NCBI GenBank assembly: GCA_900549995.1
Contig: URQQ01000012.1
Coordinates: 1-64,000 of the forward strand
Reading direction: 5' to 3'
Length of the DNA: 64,000 bases
Source of the DNA: an uncultured Lachnospiraceae bacterium
GTDB lineage: Bacteria > Bacillota > Clostridia > Lachnospirales > Lachnospiraceae
The notes under the pieces were generated by a model that saw only the letters and a list, made by a program, of their open reading frames with translations, had not been told where the DNA came from and searched no databases. Position numbers and translations under genes: made by a program. Of the stretch, positions 1 to 8,463 are shown in pieces. The number at the start of each line of letters is the position of its first letter. The first letter of the stretch is position 1.

Positions 1-700
1 GGAAATATTCTGCCATCGTCAGTCCTGTCTCAGCGACACGCATACGTGCTCCAGGCGGCTCATTCATCTGTCCGAATACCAGCGCAGTTTTCTCCAGAAC
101 TCCCGATTCCTTCATCTCCGACCAGAGGTCATTTCCCTCTCTGGAACGTTCTCCGACACCGGTAAAGATCGAATATCCGCCGTGCTCTGTCGCAATGTTA
201 TGGATCAGTTCCTGAATCAGAACCGTCTTGCCGACTCCGGCACCTCCGAACAGACCGATTTTACCGCCTTTTGCATATGGTGTCAGAAGATCAATGACTT
301 TGATTCCCGTTTCCAGTACTTCCACTGCCGGGCTCTGCTGCTCGAATGACGGAGGATTTCTGTGGATCACCCACTTCTCGTCACTGTCAGAAAGCGCTTC
401 ACCATTGTCAATCGCATCCCCCAGAACATTAAAAAGTCTTCCAAGTGTCTGATCACCTACAGGCACCTTGATGCCTGCCCCGGTCGCAGTTACTTCCATA
501 TCTTTATAAAGCCCGTCACTGGACGCAAGCATAATGCAGCGTACAATATTGTTGCCTACGTGCTGTGCCACTTCCATGACGCATCTCTTGCCGCCATTGT
601 CTACTTCCAGCGCATCTTTGATTAATGGAAGATCTTCTTTACTATCAAATTCTACATCTACTACAGGTCCCATTACCTGTACAATTCTTCCTTTTGTCAT
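1..700 (-). CDS. atpD: F-type ATP synthase subunit beta (partial, C-terminus outside window)
   Basis: Catalytic beta subunit of the soluble F1 head, which makes or hydrolyses ATP at the alpha/beta interfaces. The minus strand opens with ATG at 698-700 and reads MTKGRIVQVMGPVVDVEFD, the usual start of this subunit; the gene continues past the left edge, so only about 233 codons are present. It follows atpG by 11 nt in the atp operon, and an epsilon gene would be expected just outside the window. The reverse complement of the first 250 bases still encodes recognisable beta-subunit sequence, including the P-loop area. Identification is secure; completeness cannot be judged. Confidence 0.95.
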   Translation of the reverse strand, partial: MTKGRIVQVMGPVVDVEFDSKEDLPLIKDALEVDNGGKRCVMEVAQHVGNNIVRCIMLASSDGLYKDMEVTATGAGIKVPVGDQTLGRLFNVLGDAIDNGEALSDSDEKWVIHRNPPSFEQQSPAVEVLETGIKVIDLLTPYAKGGKIGLFGGAGVGKTVLIQELIHNIATEHGGYSIFTGVGERSREGNDLWSEMKESGVLEKTALVFGQMNEPPGARMRVAETGLTMAEYF

Positions 701-711
701 AACGCTTTATC

Positions 712-1605
712 TCACTTCCTTTTCTGTGCGTTCGCACCGCCGATTACCTCCGTCAGTTCCTGGGTAATACCGGCCTGACGCACACGATTATAAGTCACAT
801 TCAATTCACCCAGCATATCTGTCGCACTGTCTGTGGCATTCTGCATCGCCATCATACGAGAGTTATGCTCACTGCAGAAGGACTCTACAAGACATCCATA
901 GATGATACCATTCACATAGTTCGGGACAATGCTGTCCATAACGCTGTGCGCAGAAGGATACAGGACAATATCTTCCCGGTATACATCCAGCGGAATCTGA
1001 ACATTAGCCGGACCAAAATCGGCCCTCACAAGAGGCAGAAGCTTGATTTTTTCTGTCTCTACCTGCATTGCATTTTTCATCATCGTAAAGATAATATATA
1101 CATCATCCAGCTCTCCTGCCTCAAACAGGCCGATAATCCTGGATGCAATCACTCTTGCCCTGTGCATCGTCGGGTTCTGAACCGTATAATGGAAATCTGT
1201 GTCTACTTCCACACCCTTATTTTCAAAATAATGTCTGCCCAGTTCCCCCAGCACGAACAGCTTATGCTGTCCCGGCTTAGCCAGCATTTCTTCTGCCATC
1301 TTTATGACATTGTGGTTATATGCTCCGGCCAGCCCTTTATCCGCAGTAACGACAATGCAGCCGATCTTCCTTTCTTCTGGTGCTTTCCCTTCACGCGTGT
1401 CAAAAAAATGGCTGTGCATCTCCGGGACATGGCGCAGAATTCTCGAAATTTCTCTCTGCATTGCATAGAAAAACGGTTCCGTATCTGCAAGCTTTTTCTT
1501 CGCCTGCTTCATTTTGGAAGAAGAGATCAGGTACATCGCATTCGTGATTTTTCTGGTCTCCTGGATACTTGCGATCCTCTCCTTTATTTCTCTTGCATTT
1601 GCCAT
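712..1605 (-). CDS. atpG: F-type ATP synthase subunit gamma
   Basis: Central rotor shaft of F1, linking the c-ring to the catalytic head. The 297-residue protein has the family's N-terminal helix (MANAREIKERIASIQETRKI) and the C-terminal helix ending near NVTYNRVRQAGITQELTEVI; both form the coiled-coil axle. Length is normal for the family. It lies 12 nt after atpA and 11 nt before atpD, so it is co-transcribed. A 391-codon open frame runs antisense through atpG and atpA but is a codon-bias shadow. Confidence 0.97.
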   Translation of the reverse strand: MANAREIKERIASIQETRKITNAMYLISSSKMKQAKKKLADTEPFFYAMQREISRILRHVPEMHSHFFDTREGKAPEERKIGCIVVTADKGLAGAYNHNVIKMAEEMLAKPGQHKLFVLGELGRHYFENKGVEVDTDFHYTVQNPTMHRARVIASRIIGLFEAGELDDVYIIFTMMKNAMQVETEKIKLLPLVRADFGPANVQIPLDVYREDIVLYPSAHSVMDSIVPNYVNGIIYGCLVESFCSEHNSRMMAMQNATDSATDMLGELNVTYNRVRQAGITQELTEVIGGANAQKRK

Positions 1606-1617
1606 ACTAACACCTGC

Positions 1618-3132
1618 TTATCTTCTCTCTTTAAATTCTTTCACTGCATCTATGATTTTCTGAATCAGTTCTTCACTCAGAACTTTTTTCTCTTCGATTT
1701 CTTTTCCAATCTCAGGATGCTCTCTGTCGAAGAAAGAAAGCATTTCTCCCTGGAACTGTTTCACCTTCTTTGTCTCGACGTCAAGCATCAGTTTGTTTGT
1801 CGCCGCGCAGAGTGTAATTACCTGCTCATGAAGGCTCAGTGGATGACACAGCGGCTGTTTCAGAAGTTCTGTCAGACAGCTTCCATACTGAAGCTGCATC
1901 TTCGTCGCATCATCAAGGTCGGAACTGAACTGTGTAAAGGACTCCATCTCGCGCGCCTGTGCCAGATCGATACGGACACTTCCGGAAGCTTTCTTCATTG
2001 CCTTGGTCTGCGCTGCACCGCCGACACGGGATACAGATAATCCAACATTGACGGCTGGTCTCATACCTGCATTGAACAGATCTGTCTCCAGGAAGATCTG
2101 ACCGTCGGTAATAGAAATTACATTCGTCGGAATGTATGCAGATACATCTCCTGCCTGTGTCTCGATGATCGGAAGTGCCGTGATCGAGCCGCCGCCCGCC
2201 TCGTCGCTTAACCGGCTGGAACGCTCCAGCAGCCTTGAGTGCAGATAGAATACATCTCCGGGATATGCCTCTCGTCCGGGAGACCGTCCAAGCAATAATG
2301 AGATCGCACGGTACGCAACCGCATGTTTTGACAGATCATCATATACCATAAGTACATCTTTGCCCTGATACATGAAGTACTCCGCAAGCGCTGTCGCAGA
2401 ATACGGGACAATATATTGAAGCGGCGCACAGTCACTGGCTGTCGCACAGAACACTGTCGTATAATCCAGCGCATCATTTGTGCGGAGTGTATTGACAAGC
2501 TGCGCTACTGTAGACGCCTTCTGCCCGATTGCCACATAGATACAGATTACATCTTTTCCCTTCTGGTTCAGAATCGTATCCATCGCAATCGATGTCTTAC
2601 CTGTCTGCCTGTCACCGATAATCAATTCCCTCTGCCCACGTCCGATCGGGAACATGGAATCAATGGAAAGAATTCCCGTCTCAAGCGGAACACTGACAGA
2701 TTTACGCTCTATTATTCCAGGAGCCTCCTGTTCGATCGGGCGGTAATCTTTCGCCTCAATCTCACCTTTGCCGTCAATCGGTGCACCAAGTGCATCTACA
2801 ACTCTTCCTATATATCCTTCTCCAACGGAAATTCCGGCTTTCTTTCCAGTACGTGCAACCTTGGTTCCTTCCTTGATCTCTGCATCGTCTCCGAACAGAA
2901 TACAGCTGATTTCATTCTGCTTGATATCCTGTACCATACCTTTTAAACCAGTTTCCAATGTAATGATTTCTCCATACATTGCATGATCAATTCCGTATAT
3001 GGTGGCAATCCCATCACCGACAGAAACAACCGTTCCCACTTCCTGGTCTCTGCTTATCACATCATAATTCTCTATCTCTTCTTTCAGAATAGAGATAATT
3101 TCATCTGAGCTGATTGAACTCAATTTGCTCAC
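1618..3132 (-). CDS. atpA: F-type ATP synthase subunit alpha
   Basis: Non-catalytic nucleotide-binding subunit of F1. The 504-residue length is typical. A P-loop (GDRQTGKTSIA) sits near residue 170, and the C-terminal arginine-finger region reads NVGLSVSRVGG. The start is GTG at 3132; its first bases overlap the atpH stop as GTGA, a sign of translational coupling. Gene order atpB-E-F-H-A-G-D is the standard bacterial one. Confidence 0.97.
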   Translation of the reverse strand: MSKLSSISSDEIISILKEEIENYDVISRDQEVGTVVSVGDGIATIYGIDHAMYGEIITLETGLKGMVQDIKQNEISCILFGDDAEIKEGTKVARTGKKAGISVGEGYIGRVVDALGAPIDGKGEIEAKDYRPIEQEAPGIIERKSVSVPLETGILSIDSMFPIGRGQRELIIGDRQTGKTSIAMDTILNQKGKDVICIYVAIGQKASTVAQLVNTLRTNDALDYTTVFCATASDCAPLQYIVPYSATALAEYFMYQGKDVLMVYDDLSKHAVAYRAISLLLGRSPGREAYPGDVFYLHSRLLERSSRLSDEAGGGSITALPIIETQAGDVSAYIPTNVISITDGQIFLETDLFNAGMRPAVNVGLSVSRVGGAAQTKAMKKASGSVRIDLAQAREMESFTQFSSDLDDATKMQLQYGSCLTELLKQPLCHPLSLHEQVITLCAATNKLMLDVETKKVKQFQGEMLSFFDREHPEIGKEIEEKKVLSEELIQKIIDAVKEFKERR

Positions 3133-3635
3133 CTCCAGGTCAATTTTTGTTCTAATCGTTTTAGACGTCCCTGTATGCTGTAGTCATACTCCCTGCCGTT
3201 TACATGCAATATGAATCCTCCGATCATCTTCGGATCTTCTTCCATATCCCACTTCACACCTTTGGCATGATACTTCCCGCACACGAACGTCTCCATTTTA
3301 TCTAGCTGCTCCTTTGTAGGCGGAACAACATAAGACAGCCTTGCCCTGACTATCCCGTTCATCTCATCCTTGCGTTCAAAATAGGTGGCAAATATGTCCC
3401 TCACGATTTCCATTTTTTGATAGTCACTCACAACTTTCAGGAAATTCTTAATCTCTCCGGGAAATACCCGCTCAATAATTGATTGTTTTGCAGATTTTGG
3501 AATCACAGGGTCCTTTAGCACTGTGCAAAGCTCAGGAACTTCACCAAAAATTCGGTCTGCATCCCTGATCGCTTCCTCTGAAATCCCAAGATCAAACAAA
3601 ACCTTTGCATAATTAATGGTTGTCTGTGTCATCAT
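3129..3635 (-). CDS. atpH: F-type ATP synthase subunit delta
   Basis: Peripheral-stalk protein that ties F1 to the b subunits. I place the start at ATG 3635 (a second ATG follows directly at 3632) because an AGGTGA ribosome site lies seven bases upstream; the open frame extends further 5' inside atpF without another ribosome site. The protein is about 168 residues, beginning MMTQTTINYAKVLFDLG and ending with a conserved family tail (GGFILHVNGREYDYSIQGRL). It overlaps the end of atpF by 23 nt and the start of atpA by 4 nt. Confidence 0.93.
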   Translation of the reverse strand: MMTQTTINYAKVLFDLGISEEAIRDADRIFGEVPELCTVLKDPVIPKSAKQSIIERVFPGEIKNFLKVVSDYQKMEIVRDIFATYFERKDEMNGIVRARLSYVVPPTKEQLDKMETFVCGKYHAKGVKWDMEEDPKMIGGFILHVNGREYDYSIQGRLKRLEQKLTWR

Positions 3636-4116
3636 GAGATTCACCTGCTTCTTCCAGAAACTGATCGTAAATTGCCTGGTTACTGCTCCCACTGCTCTGA
3701 TCTATGATAATTTTCTTCGCAGCTTCAATGGCAAGCCCTGCCACCTGAGATTTCATATCGCGTAACATCTGTTCCCTCTCAACTTCCATTGTTTCCCTGG
3801 CCGCTTTCGCTAATTTTCCTGCCTGTATATCTGCCTCTTTTACAATACGTTCATACTCGGCTTTGGCATCTTTTCTGGCCTGCTCGATCATCTGATTGGA
3901 CTCATCTTTGGCACCCCTTAGTGCGCCTTCATATTGTGATTTCAGTTCCAGCGCTTTGGCCTGCGTGTCGTTGGCATTCTTGATTCCATCTTCGATCATC
4001 GCTTTCCGCTTCTCCATAATTTCCGTAAGAGGACGGATTAAGAACTTTCTCAATAAAAGATAAAGAACAATCAGGTTAATAATAGTCAAGACGAGGTTAA
4101 AGTCTAATCTTAACAC
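3613..4116 (-). CDS. atpF: F-type ATP synthase subunit b
   Basis: Membrane-anchored peripheral stalk subunit. Residues 6-24 form the single transmembrane helix (FNLVLTIINLIVLYLLLRKF), followed by a long charged amphipathic helix that dimerises as a coiled coil. The start is GTG at 4116 with AGGTG seven bases upstream. Length is 167 residues, normal for the family. The gene lies 20 nt after atpE and overlaps atpH. Confidence 0.95.
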   Translation of the reverse strand: MLRLDFNLVLTIINLIVLYLLLRKFLIRPLTEIMEKRKAMIEDGIKNANDTQAKALELKSQYEGALRGAKDESNQMIEQARKDAKAEYERIVKEADIQAGKLAKAARETMEVEREQMLRDMKSQVAGLAIEAAKKIIIDQSSGSSNQAIYDQFLEEAGESHDDTDNH

Positions 4117-4136
4117 TCCTTAACACCTGCCTTTCT

Positions 4137-4364
4137 TTATTTTAAGAAGAAGATAATTAATAACCCGATAATGAATCCATAGATAGCGGTTGCCTCTGCA
4201 AGTGCACATCCAAGAATCAATGTCTTGCTGATTTTTCCTTCTGCCTCCGGCTGTCTTGCAATAGCCTCTGTTGCTTTCCCTGTTGCGATACCGATACCAA
4301 TACCTGCTCCTAAACCTGTTAAAACTGCAATACCTGCTCCAATTGCTATAATTGTACCCATCAT
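4137..4364 (-). CDS. atpE: F-type ATP synthase subunit c
   Basis: Proteolipid of the membrane rotor ring; 75 residues forming a two-helix hairpin around the polar loop GKATEAIARQPEAEG. The ion-carrying carboxylate is the Glu in ALAEATAIYG of helix 2. In sodium-coupled rings (Ilyobacter, Acetobacterium) the ligands are a Gln in helix 1 and Ser after the Glu; here those positions are Ile (GIGIGIATGK) and Ala, so proton coupling is the better inference. Preceded by a strong AAAGGAG ribosome site, which fits the high c stoichiometry. Confidence 0.96.
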   Translation of the reverse strand: MMGTIIAIGAGIAVLTGLGAGIGIGIATGKATEAIARQPEAEGKISKTLILGCALAEATAIYGFIIGLLIIFFLK

Positions 4365-4438
4365 ACTATTCTCCTTTTTTATGTTTTTCTAAGAAGGCCT
4401 CGCCCTCTCTGTCACGGCCGGTAAATATATTCCGGTCT

Positions 4439-5185
4439 TTACTCCATCTCTTCGTTCATAAATAATGCTGTCAGGAACACGAACACATAAGCCTGCAGCA
4501 AACCATCGAAGATATCAAAATAAAAACTAAATGGGATTGGTACTAAAAGTGGTATAACCATCTTCAGTAACTCCATGACCACAAATCCTCCCAGTATGTT
4601 ACCAAACAACCGCATACAAAGTGAAAGCGGCCTGATGACGATTTCCATCACCATAATCGGGGTAACAAGAGGTACGGGTTCTGTGAAATGTTTTAACCAG
4701 TGCTTCATTCCATTCCTGTGTATTCCTGAATATTCAATCAGAACCATGCTCATAATTGCAAGAGCCGCTGTAACATTCAGGTCCTTTGTGGGCGGTTTAA
4801 ATCCGAACAGCCCAATCACATTGGAAACTCCCAGATACAGAATCACCGTAATCAGATACGGTACATAACGCTGGTTTTCTTTCCCGATAATCTGTACAAA
4901 GAAGTCCTGTGCCCAGCTGATGGCAGATTCCAACGCCAGCTGTACTTTCCCCGGATTCTCAACACTTAAATTTCTGACGAATATAACCGACAGAAGTGTA
5001 AGAACTGCCATAATAATCCAGGTAACTACTACCGACTCATCTACTGCGATACCACCGAAAATGGGAATCGTGAAGACCGTCTGGCAATTCAGTTCTTCCA
5101 GCAAGTTCTTCGTTAAAGCTTCCGTACTATCCCCTTCCTTCTTATTAATATATTTACTTTTAGTTTTTAAAAGTTGTATACACAT
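4439..5185 (-). CDS. atpB: F-type ATP synthase subunit a
   Basis: Stator membrane subunit providing the ion half-channels. The conserved arginine facing the c-ring is in LCMRLFGNILGGFVV near residue 190; several hydrophobic segments span residues 55-245. It is the first gene of the atp operon; no atpI is present upstream. The annotated start (ATG 5185) lacks a close ribosome site: GGAGTG lies about 25 bases upstream. The first ~28 residues are polar and lack family features, so translation may really begin further in, for example at TTG 5104. Confidence 0.92.
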   Translation of the reverse strand: MCIQLLKTKSKYINKKEGDSTEALTKNLLEELNCQTVFTIPIFGGIAVDESVVVTWIIMAVLTLLSVIFVRNLSVENPGKVQLALESAISWAQDFFVQIIGKENQRYVPYLITVILYLGVSNVIGLFGFKPPTKDLNVTAALAIMSMVLIEYSGIHRNGMKHWLKHFTEPVPLVTPIMVMEIVIRPLSLCMRLFGNILGGFVVMELLKMVIPLLVPIPFSFYFDIFDGLLQAYVFVFLTALFMNEEME

Positions 5186-5604
5186 TACTGCTAATTTTTT
5201 AATTTGTCAACACTCCTGCATTTTATCCCCTGTTTCGATTTTCTCTTAATTTTTTATCCAAAATATAATGTTTTTGTTTGTTTTTTTTTAGATTTTTTAT
5301 TCAAAATTTATCTTTATCACCTGAAAATTTTTTAGATCATCAAAATTTATGAACAAATCCATACCCTATCTTTCCAAATCTTTTTAAATCTTTGTCAATT
5401 TTGCACAGTCAGATTGTTTAAATATTAATACAATCTTGATGTCGTTTAACAATAACTGTGAATATATTACAATATGGCAATCTGTATTTTGTACAAATAG
5501 CTATATTGGTTTTTTATTTTTCAGTCAATTTTCACATCTAAGGTAGCAAATATGTAAAACTGGCTGTATAATGGTTGTATCTTATTATGAATGGAGTGGT
5601 AATC
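5186..5604. other. AT-rich divergent intergenic region
   Basis: About 420 bases between the atp operon (minus) and the amino-thiazoline hydrolase gene (plus). Very AT-rich with long T runs on the plus strand. It must hold the atp promoter; a TTGACA hexamer is seen on minus at 5393-5398 but without a convincing -10. A TATAAT lies at 5567-5572 on plus, 32 bases before the plus-strand start codon, with only a poor -35. No ORF or RNA gene was recognised. Confidence 0.5.
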
Positions 5605-6303
5605 ATGGATACAGAGTCAAAAATCACATGCAAAATTGAACATCACGCAATTTTATTTGCCTTGCTCGCCAAACATGCCATCACCCTGTGCGGAGATGAT
5701 GGGGCGGAGACAATACAGGAAGGTATGATCAGCTACGGAAGAGAACGCGGTGCCCGCATGGCAGCAAATGCTCAGGCAAACGGCGATCCTCTGAATATGA
5801 TGACAGATCAGGCCTACGGAGAATGGCAGCCGGAATACGAAGGACAGATGGAAGTTGGCTGGGTCCGTACTGAACCAACATTTCAGACCTATATCCGCAA
5901 ATGTCCCTGGTGTGATGCCTGGAAAAAGCACAATATCATGAATTACGGTAAACTTTACTGTGTCAACGTAGACAACGCAGTCTATCAGGGATTCCGCGAT
6001 GATCTTATCTGCAAAACCATGTCTACCAACTTAAGCTTCGGCGGGGATCAATGTGTATTTGACTGGGGATATCCTCTGTCAGAAGAAGAAGCCGCAGAAC
6101 TCGTACGCAAGAAAGAAGCACTGGGAACAAGCTGTATGAAAGATTTTACATATCACACGGCGCATCTCCTCCACACAGTAGGCAATACACTCAAAAAGGA
6201 ACTGGGAGAAGAAGGGGAACTTGCAGTAAAACGGGCTCTCGACGAATATGTAGATAAATTCGGACAGGAGTATCTGGACGTACTGGAAGGTGTCTATGAA
6301 TAA
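5605..6303 (+). CDS. L-2-amino-thiazoline-4-carboxylic acid hydrolase family protein
   Basis: Resembles the ATC-hydrolase family, whose characterised Pseudomonas member opens L-2-amino-thiazoline-4-carboxylate to N-carbamoyl-cysteine. Start chosen at ATG 5605 because GGAGTGG lies six bases upstream; an upstream in-frame TTG at 5575 has no ribosome site. The 232-residue soluble protein carries the family's IRKCPWCDAWKKHN and the LYCVNVDNAVYQGF blocks, with Cys and His residues likely central to function. It overlaps the next gene, an M20 amidohydrolase, by 8 nt, so the two are translationally coupled; the Pseudomonas pathway also pairs a hydrolase with an N-carbamoyl amidohydrolase. Family call is from memory of motifs; substrate is inference. 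Confidence 0.75.
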   Translation: MDTESKITCKIEHHAILFALLAKHAITLCGDDGAETIQEGMISYGRERGARMAANAQANGDPLNMMTDQAYGEWQPEYEGQMEVGWVRTEPTFQTYIRKCPWCDAWKKHNIMNYGKLYCVNVDNAVYQGFRDDLICKTMSTNLSFGGDQCVFDWGYPLSEEEAAELVRKKEALGTSCMKDFTYHTAHLLHTVGNTLKKELGEEGELAVKRALDEYVDKFGQEYLDVLEGVYE

Positions 6304-7546
6304 TCAGATAGAAAATCAGTGGTTCGATTCCTTCATCCCACGGATGAAAGAAGTGGCTGCCTACATTTTTGATCATCCGGAGCTTCCTTACCAGGAACAT
6401 CAGTCTTCTAGATATCTTGCCGGTTTTCTAAAAGAACAGGGATTTGATGTAAGTTTCCACACTGCAGGCATCGATACTGCGTTTACCGCATCTTTCGGGA
6501 CAGGTTCCCCTGTGCTTGGATTTCTCGCTGAATACGATGCTCTCCCATCTCTTGGTCATGGCTGCGGGCATAATCTTCTTGGGACAGGTGCGGCGGCTGC
6601 GGCATGTGCTCTGAAAGCTTATATGGAAGCATCCCATACAGAAGGGACAATCCTCGTCTTCGGCTGCCCTGCGGAAGAAAACATGTCAGGGAAGATCAAG
6701 ATGAATGAAGCCCATGTTTTTGATCAGCTGGATGCCGCCGTCACATGGCATCCGTTTGACAGAAACCGTATCAGCAATGATATCTGGCTTGCTCAGGATA
6801 TTAAAAACTATCATTTTTACGGAGTCTCCTCCCATGCCGCCAAAACACCTGAACTCGGGCGGAGCGCTCTGGATGCTGCAGAACTTATGAATGTCGGGGT
6901 GAATTATCTTCGGGAACATGTCGCAGACGATGTGCGGATGCATTATGCTTATACAAGCGCTGATACTGCCGCCAACATTGTTCCGGACTATGTATCCACG
7001 AATTATTTTATCCGCTCCGCCAAACGCGCCCGGACAGAAGATGCTTCCAAACGCGTGGACGACTGTGCCAGAGGCGCCGCGCTTATGACCGGAACCCGTG
7101 TGGAGATAGAACTTGCCGCAAGCTGCAGTGAGATGAAGGTAAACCGTGAACTTGCAGAAACTTTTTATCATGCTATGGAGCAGATTCCGGTTCCCCAATA
7201 TACGGACGAAGAACTTTCTTTCGCCCGCCAGCTCTCAGAAGAAGCCGGTTTTAACAATAATGGGAAGCTTTTCACCGGACTGGAACCGCTCGAACCGGAG
7301 CCGGTGATTCTGTCCATCGGCACGGATGTCTCCGATGTCAGCCACCGGATTCCGACAGTGACTGTAAGCGCCGCATGCATGTGCAGGGGAACACCTCTTC
7401 ATCACTGGGCCGCTGCAAAACAGGCGGGCATGAGCATCGGAGAAAAAGGCATGATCTATGCTGCCAGATGTATGGCACTTGGCGCAAAATATCTTCTCAC
7501 GGATCCGTCACATCTGAAACGCGCCTGGGAAGAACATCATTCTTAA
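6296..7546 (+). CDS. M20-family amidohydrolase, AbgB-like
   Basis: Zinc-type amidohydrolase related to the B subunit of p-aminobenzoyl-glutamate hydrolase and to N-carbamoyl or N-acyl amino acid hydrolases. Metal-site motifs are visible in order: LAEYDALPSLGHGCGHN, CPAEEN, a dimerisation-domain GVSSHAAKTPELGRSALDA, and the C-terminal SIGTDVSDVSHRIPT with GTPLHHW. Start is ATG 6296, five bases after GGAAGG, overlapping the upstream stop. At 416 residues it is slightly shorter than E. coli AbgB. Context with an ATC-hydrolase-like gene makes an N-carbamoyl or cyclic-amidine product a plausible substrate; no signal peptide, so cytoplasmic. Confidence 0.85.
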   Translation: MNNQIENQWFDSFIPRMKEVAAYIFDHPELPYQEHQSSRYLAGFLKEQGFDVSFHTAGIDTAFTASFGTGSPVLGFLAEYDALPSLGHGCGHNLLGTGAAAAACALKAYMEASHTEGTILVFGCPAEENMSGKIKMNEAHVFDQLDAAVTWHPFDRNRISNDIWLAQDIKNYHFYGVSSHAAKTPELGRSALDAAELMNVGVNYLREHVADDVRMHYAYTSADTAANIVPDYVSTNYFIRSAKRARTEDASKRVDDCARGAALMTGTRVEIELAASCSEMKVNRELAETFYHAMEQIPVPQYTDEELSFARQLSEEAGFNNNGKLFTGLEPLEPEPVILSIGTDVSDVSHRIPTVTVSAACMCRGTPLHHWAAAKQAGMSIGEKGMIYAARCMALGAKYLLTDPSHLKRAWEEHHS

Positions 7547-7564
7547 CTTAAGGAGGTTTTTATC

Positions 7565-8362
7565 ATGATCACAAAAACAATCGGCCTGATCGGCTGCGGC
7601 AATATGGGAGGTGCCATCCTCTATGGTGCACTGGAAAGCGGCGTCCTGGCCAAAGAAAATGTCTACGTCTATGACATCAACCCTGCAATGATGGAAAAAG
7701 CAGAAAAGTGGGGTGTGAATCTCGCTTCAGACAACGAGGAACTGTGCCGTAAAAGCGACCTCATTCTTCTCGCAGTAAAGCCGCAGAATGCTTCAGAAGC
7801 GCTTGCAGAGACAAAACAGGCCCTTGACAACAAAGCCCTGATGTCTATTGTTGCCGGAGTGACCGTAGAACGTCTGGAAAAAATGATGGATTCCTCACCC
7901 CGGATCCTGCGGATCATGCCAAACACACCTGCCATGGTATTTGCCGGAGCATTCGCGCTCTGCTCCGATAATAACCTGACTGATGATGAAAAAGAGGCAG
8001 CCGAACTGCTCTATCAATCCATCGGAATCGTGGAATGGGTACCGGAAAAGCTGATCGATGCTGTCTGCGGACTGAGCGGCGGCGGACCTGCCTATGCTGC
8101 CATGTTCATCGAAGCACTGGCAGACGGCGGCGTCAAACAGGGACTCCCCCGTGCCACTGCGTACAGGCTGGCCGCACAGACGGTCATGGGTACCGGGAAA
8201 ATGATTCTGGAAATGGGAATTCATCCCGGCGAACTCAAAGACATGGTAACTTCCCCCGGCGGAACAACCATTGAAGGCTGTGAAGCATTGGAACGAGGCC
8301 AGATGCGCTACGCTGTCATGGACTGCGTCAATGCCGGCACAGAAAAATCCAGGAAGTTATAG
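7565..8362 (+). CDS. proC: Pyrroline-5-carboxylate reductase
   Basis: NAD(P)H-dependent reduction of pyrroline-5-carboxylate to proline. The 265-residue protein has the Rossmann motif IGLIGCGNMGGAIL at the N-terminus, RIMPNTPAMV in the middle and the C-terminal signature region LSGGGPAYAAMFIEALADGG through TVMGTGKMI and VTSPGGTTIEGCEALE. Preceded by TAAGGAGG. It lies 18 nt after the amidohydrolase and is probably co-transcribed; reductases of this fold can also reduce other cyclic imines, which matters given the thiazoline-related neighbour. Confidence 0.95.
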   Translation: MITKTIGLIGCGNMGGAILYGALESGVLAKENVYVYDINPAMMEKAEKWGVNLASDNEELCRKSDLILLAVKPQNASEALAETKQALDNKALMSIVAGVTVERLEKMMDSSPRILRIMPNTPAMVFAGAFALCSDNNLTDDEKEAAELLYQSIGIVEWVPEKLIDAVCGLSGGGPAYAAMFIEALADGGVKQGLPRATAYRLAAQTVMGTGKMILEMGIHPGELKDMVTSPGGTTIEGCEALERGQMRYAVMDCVNAGTEKSRKL

Positions 8363-8365
8363 CAA

Positions 8366-8402
8366 AAAGCACCATCTGGAACTCTTATCCGGATGGTGCT
8401 TT
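8366..8402. terminator. Bidirectional terminator between proC and the GH32 gene
   Basis: Inverted repeat AAAGCACCATCTGG / CCGGATGGTGCTTT with a nine-base loop just after the proC stop. On the minus strand the stem is followed by a five-T run, so it suits the convergent GH32 operon at least as well as proC. Confidence 0.85.
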
Positions 8403-8463
8403 CTGTCAGTTTTACCCCTTATTATTTTTTGGTTCTCTATTCGTCAAAGAGCAATGCAACTTT

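Noticed and set aside
865..2040. 391-codon open frame on plus across atpG and atpA
   Set aside because: It lies antisense to two unmistakable ATP synthase genes, has no ribosome site and its translation resembles no protein; it is a shadow of their codon usage.
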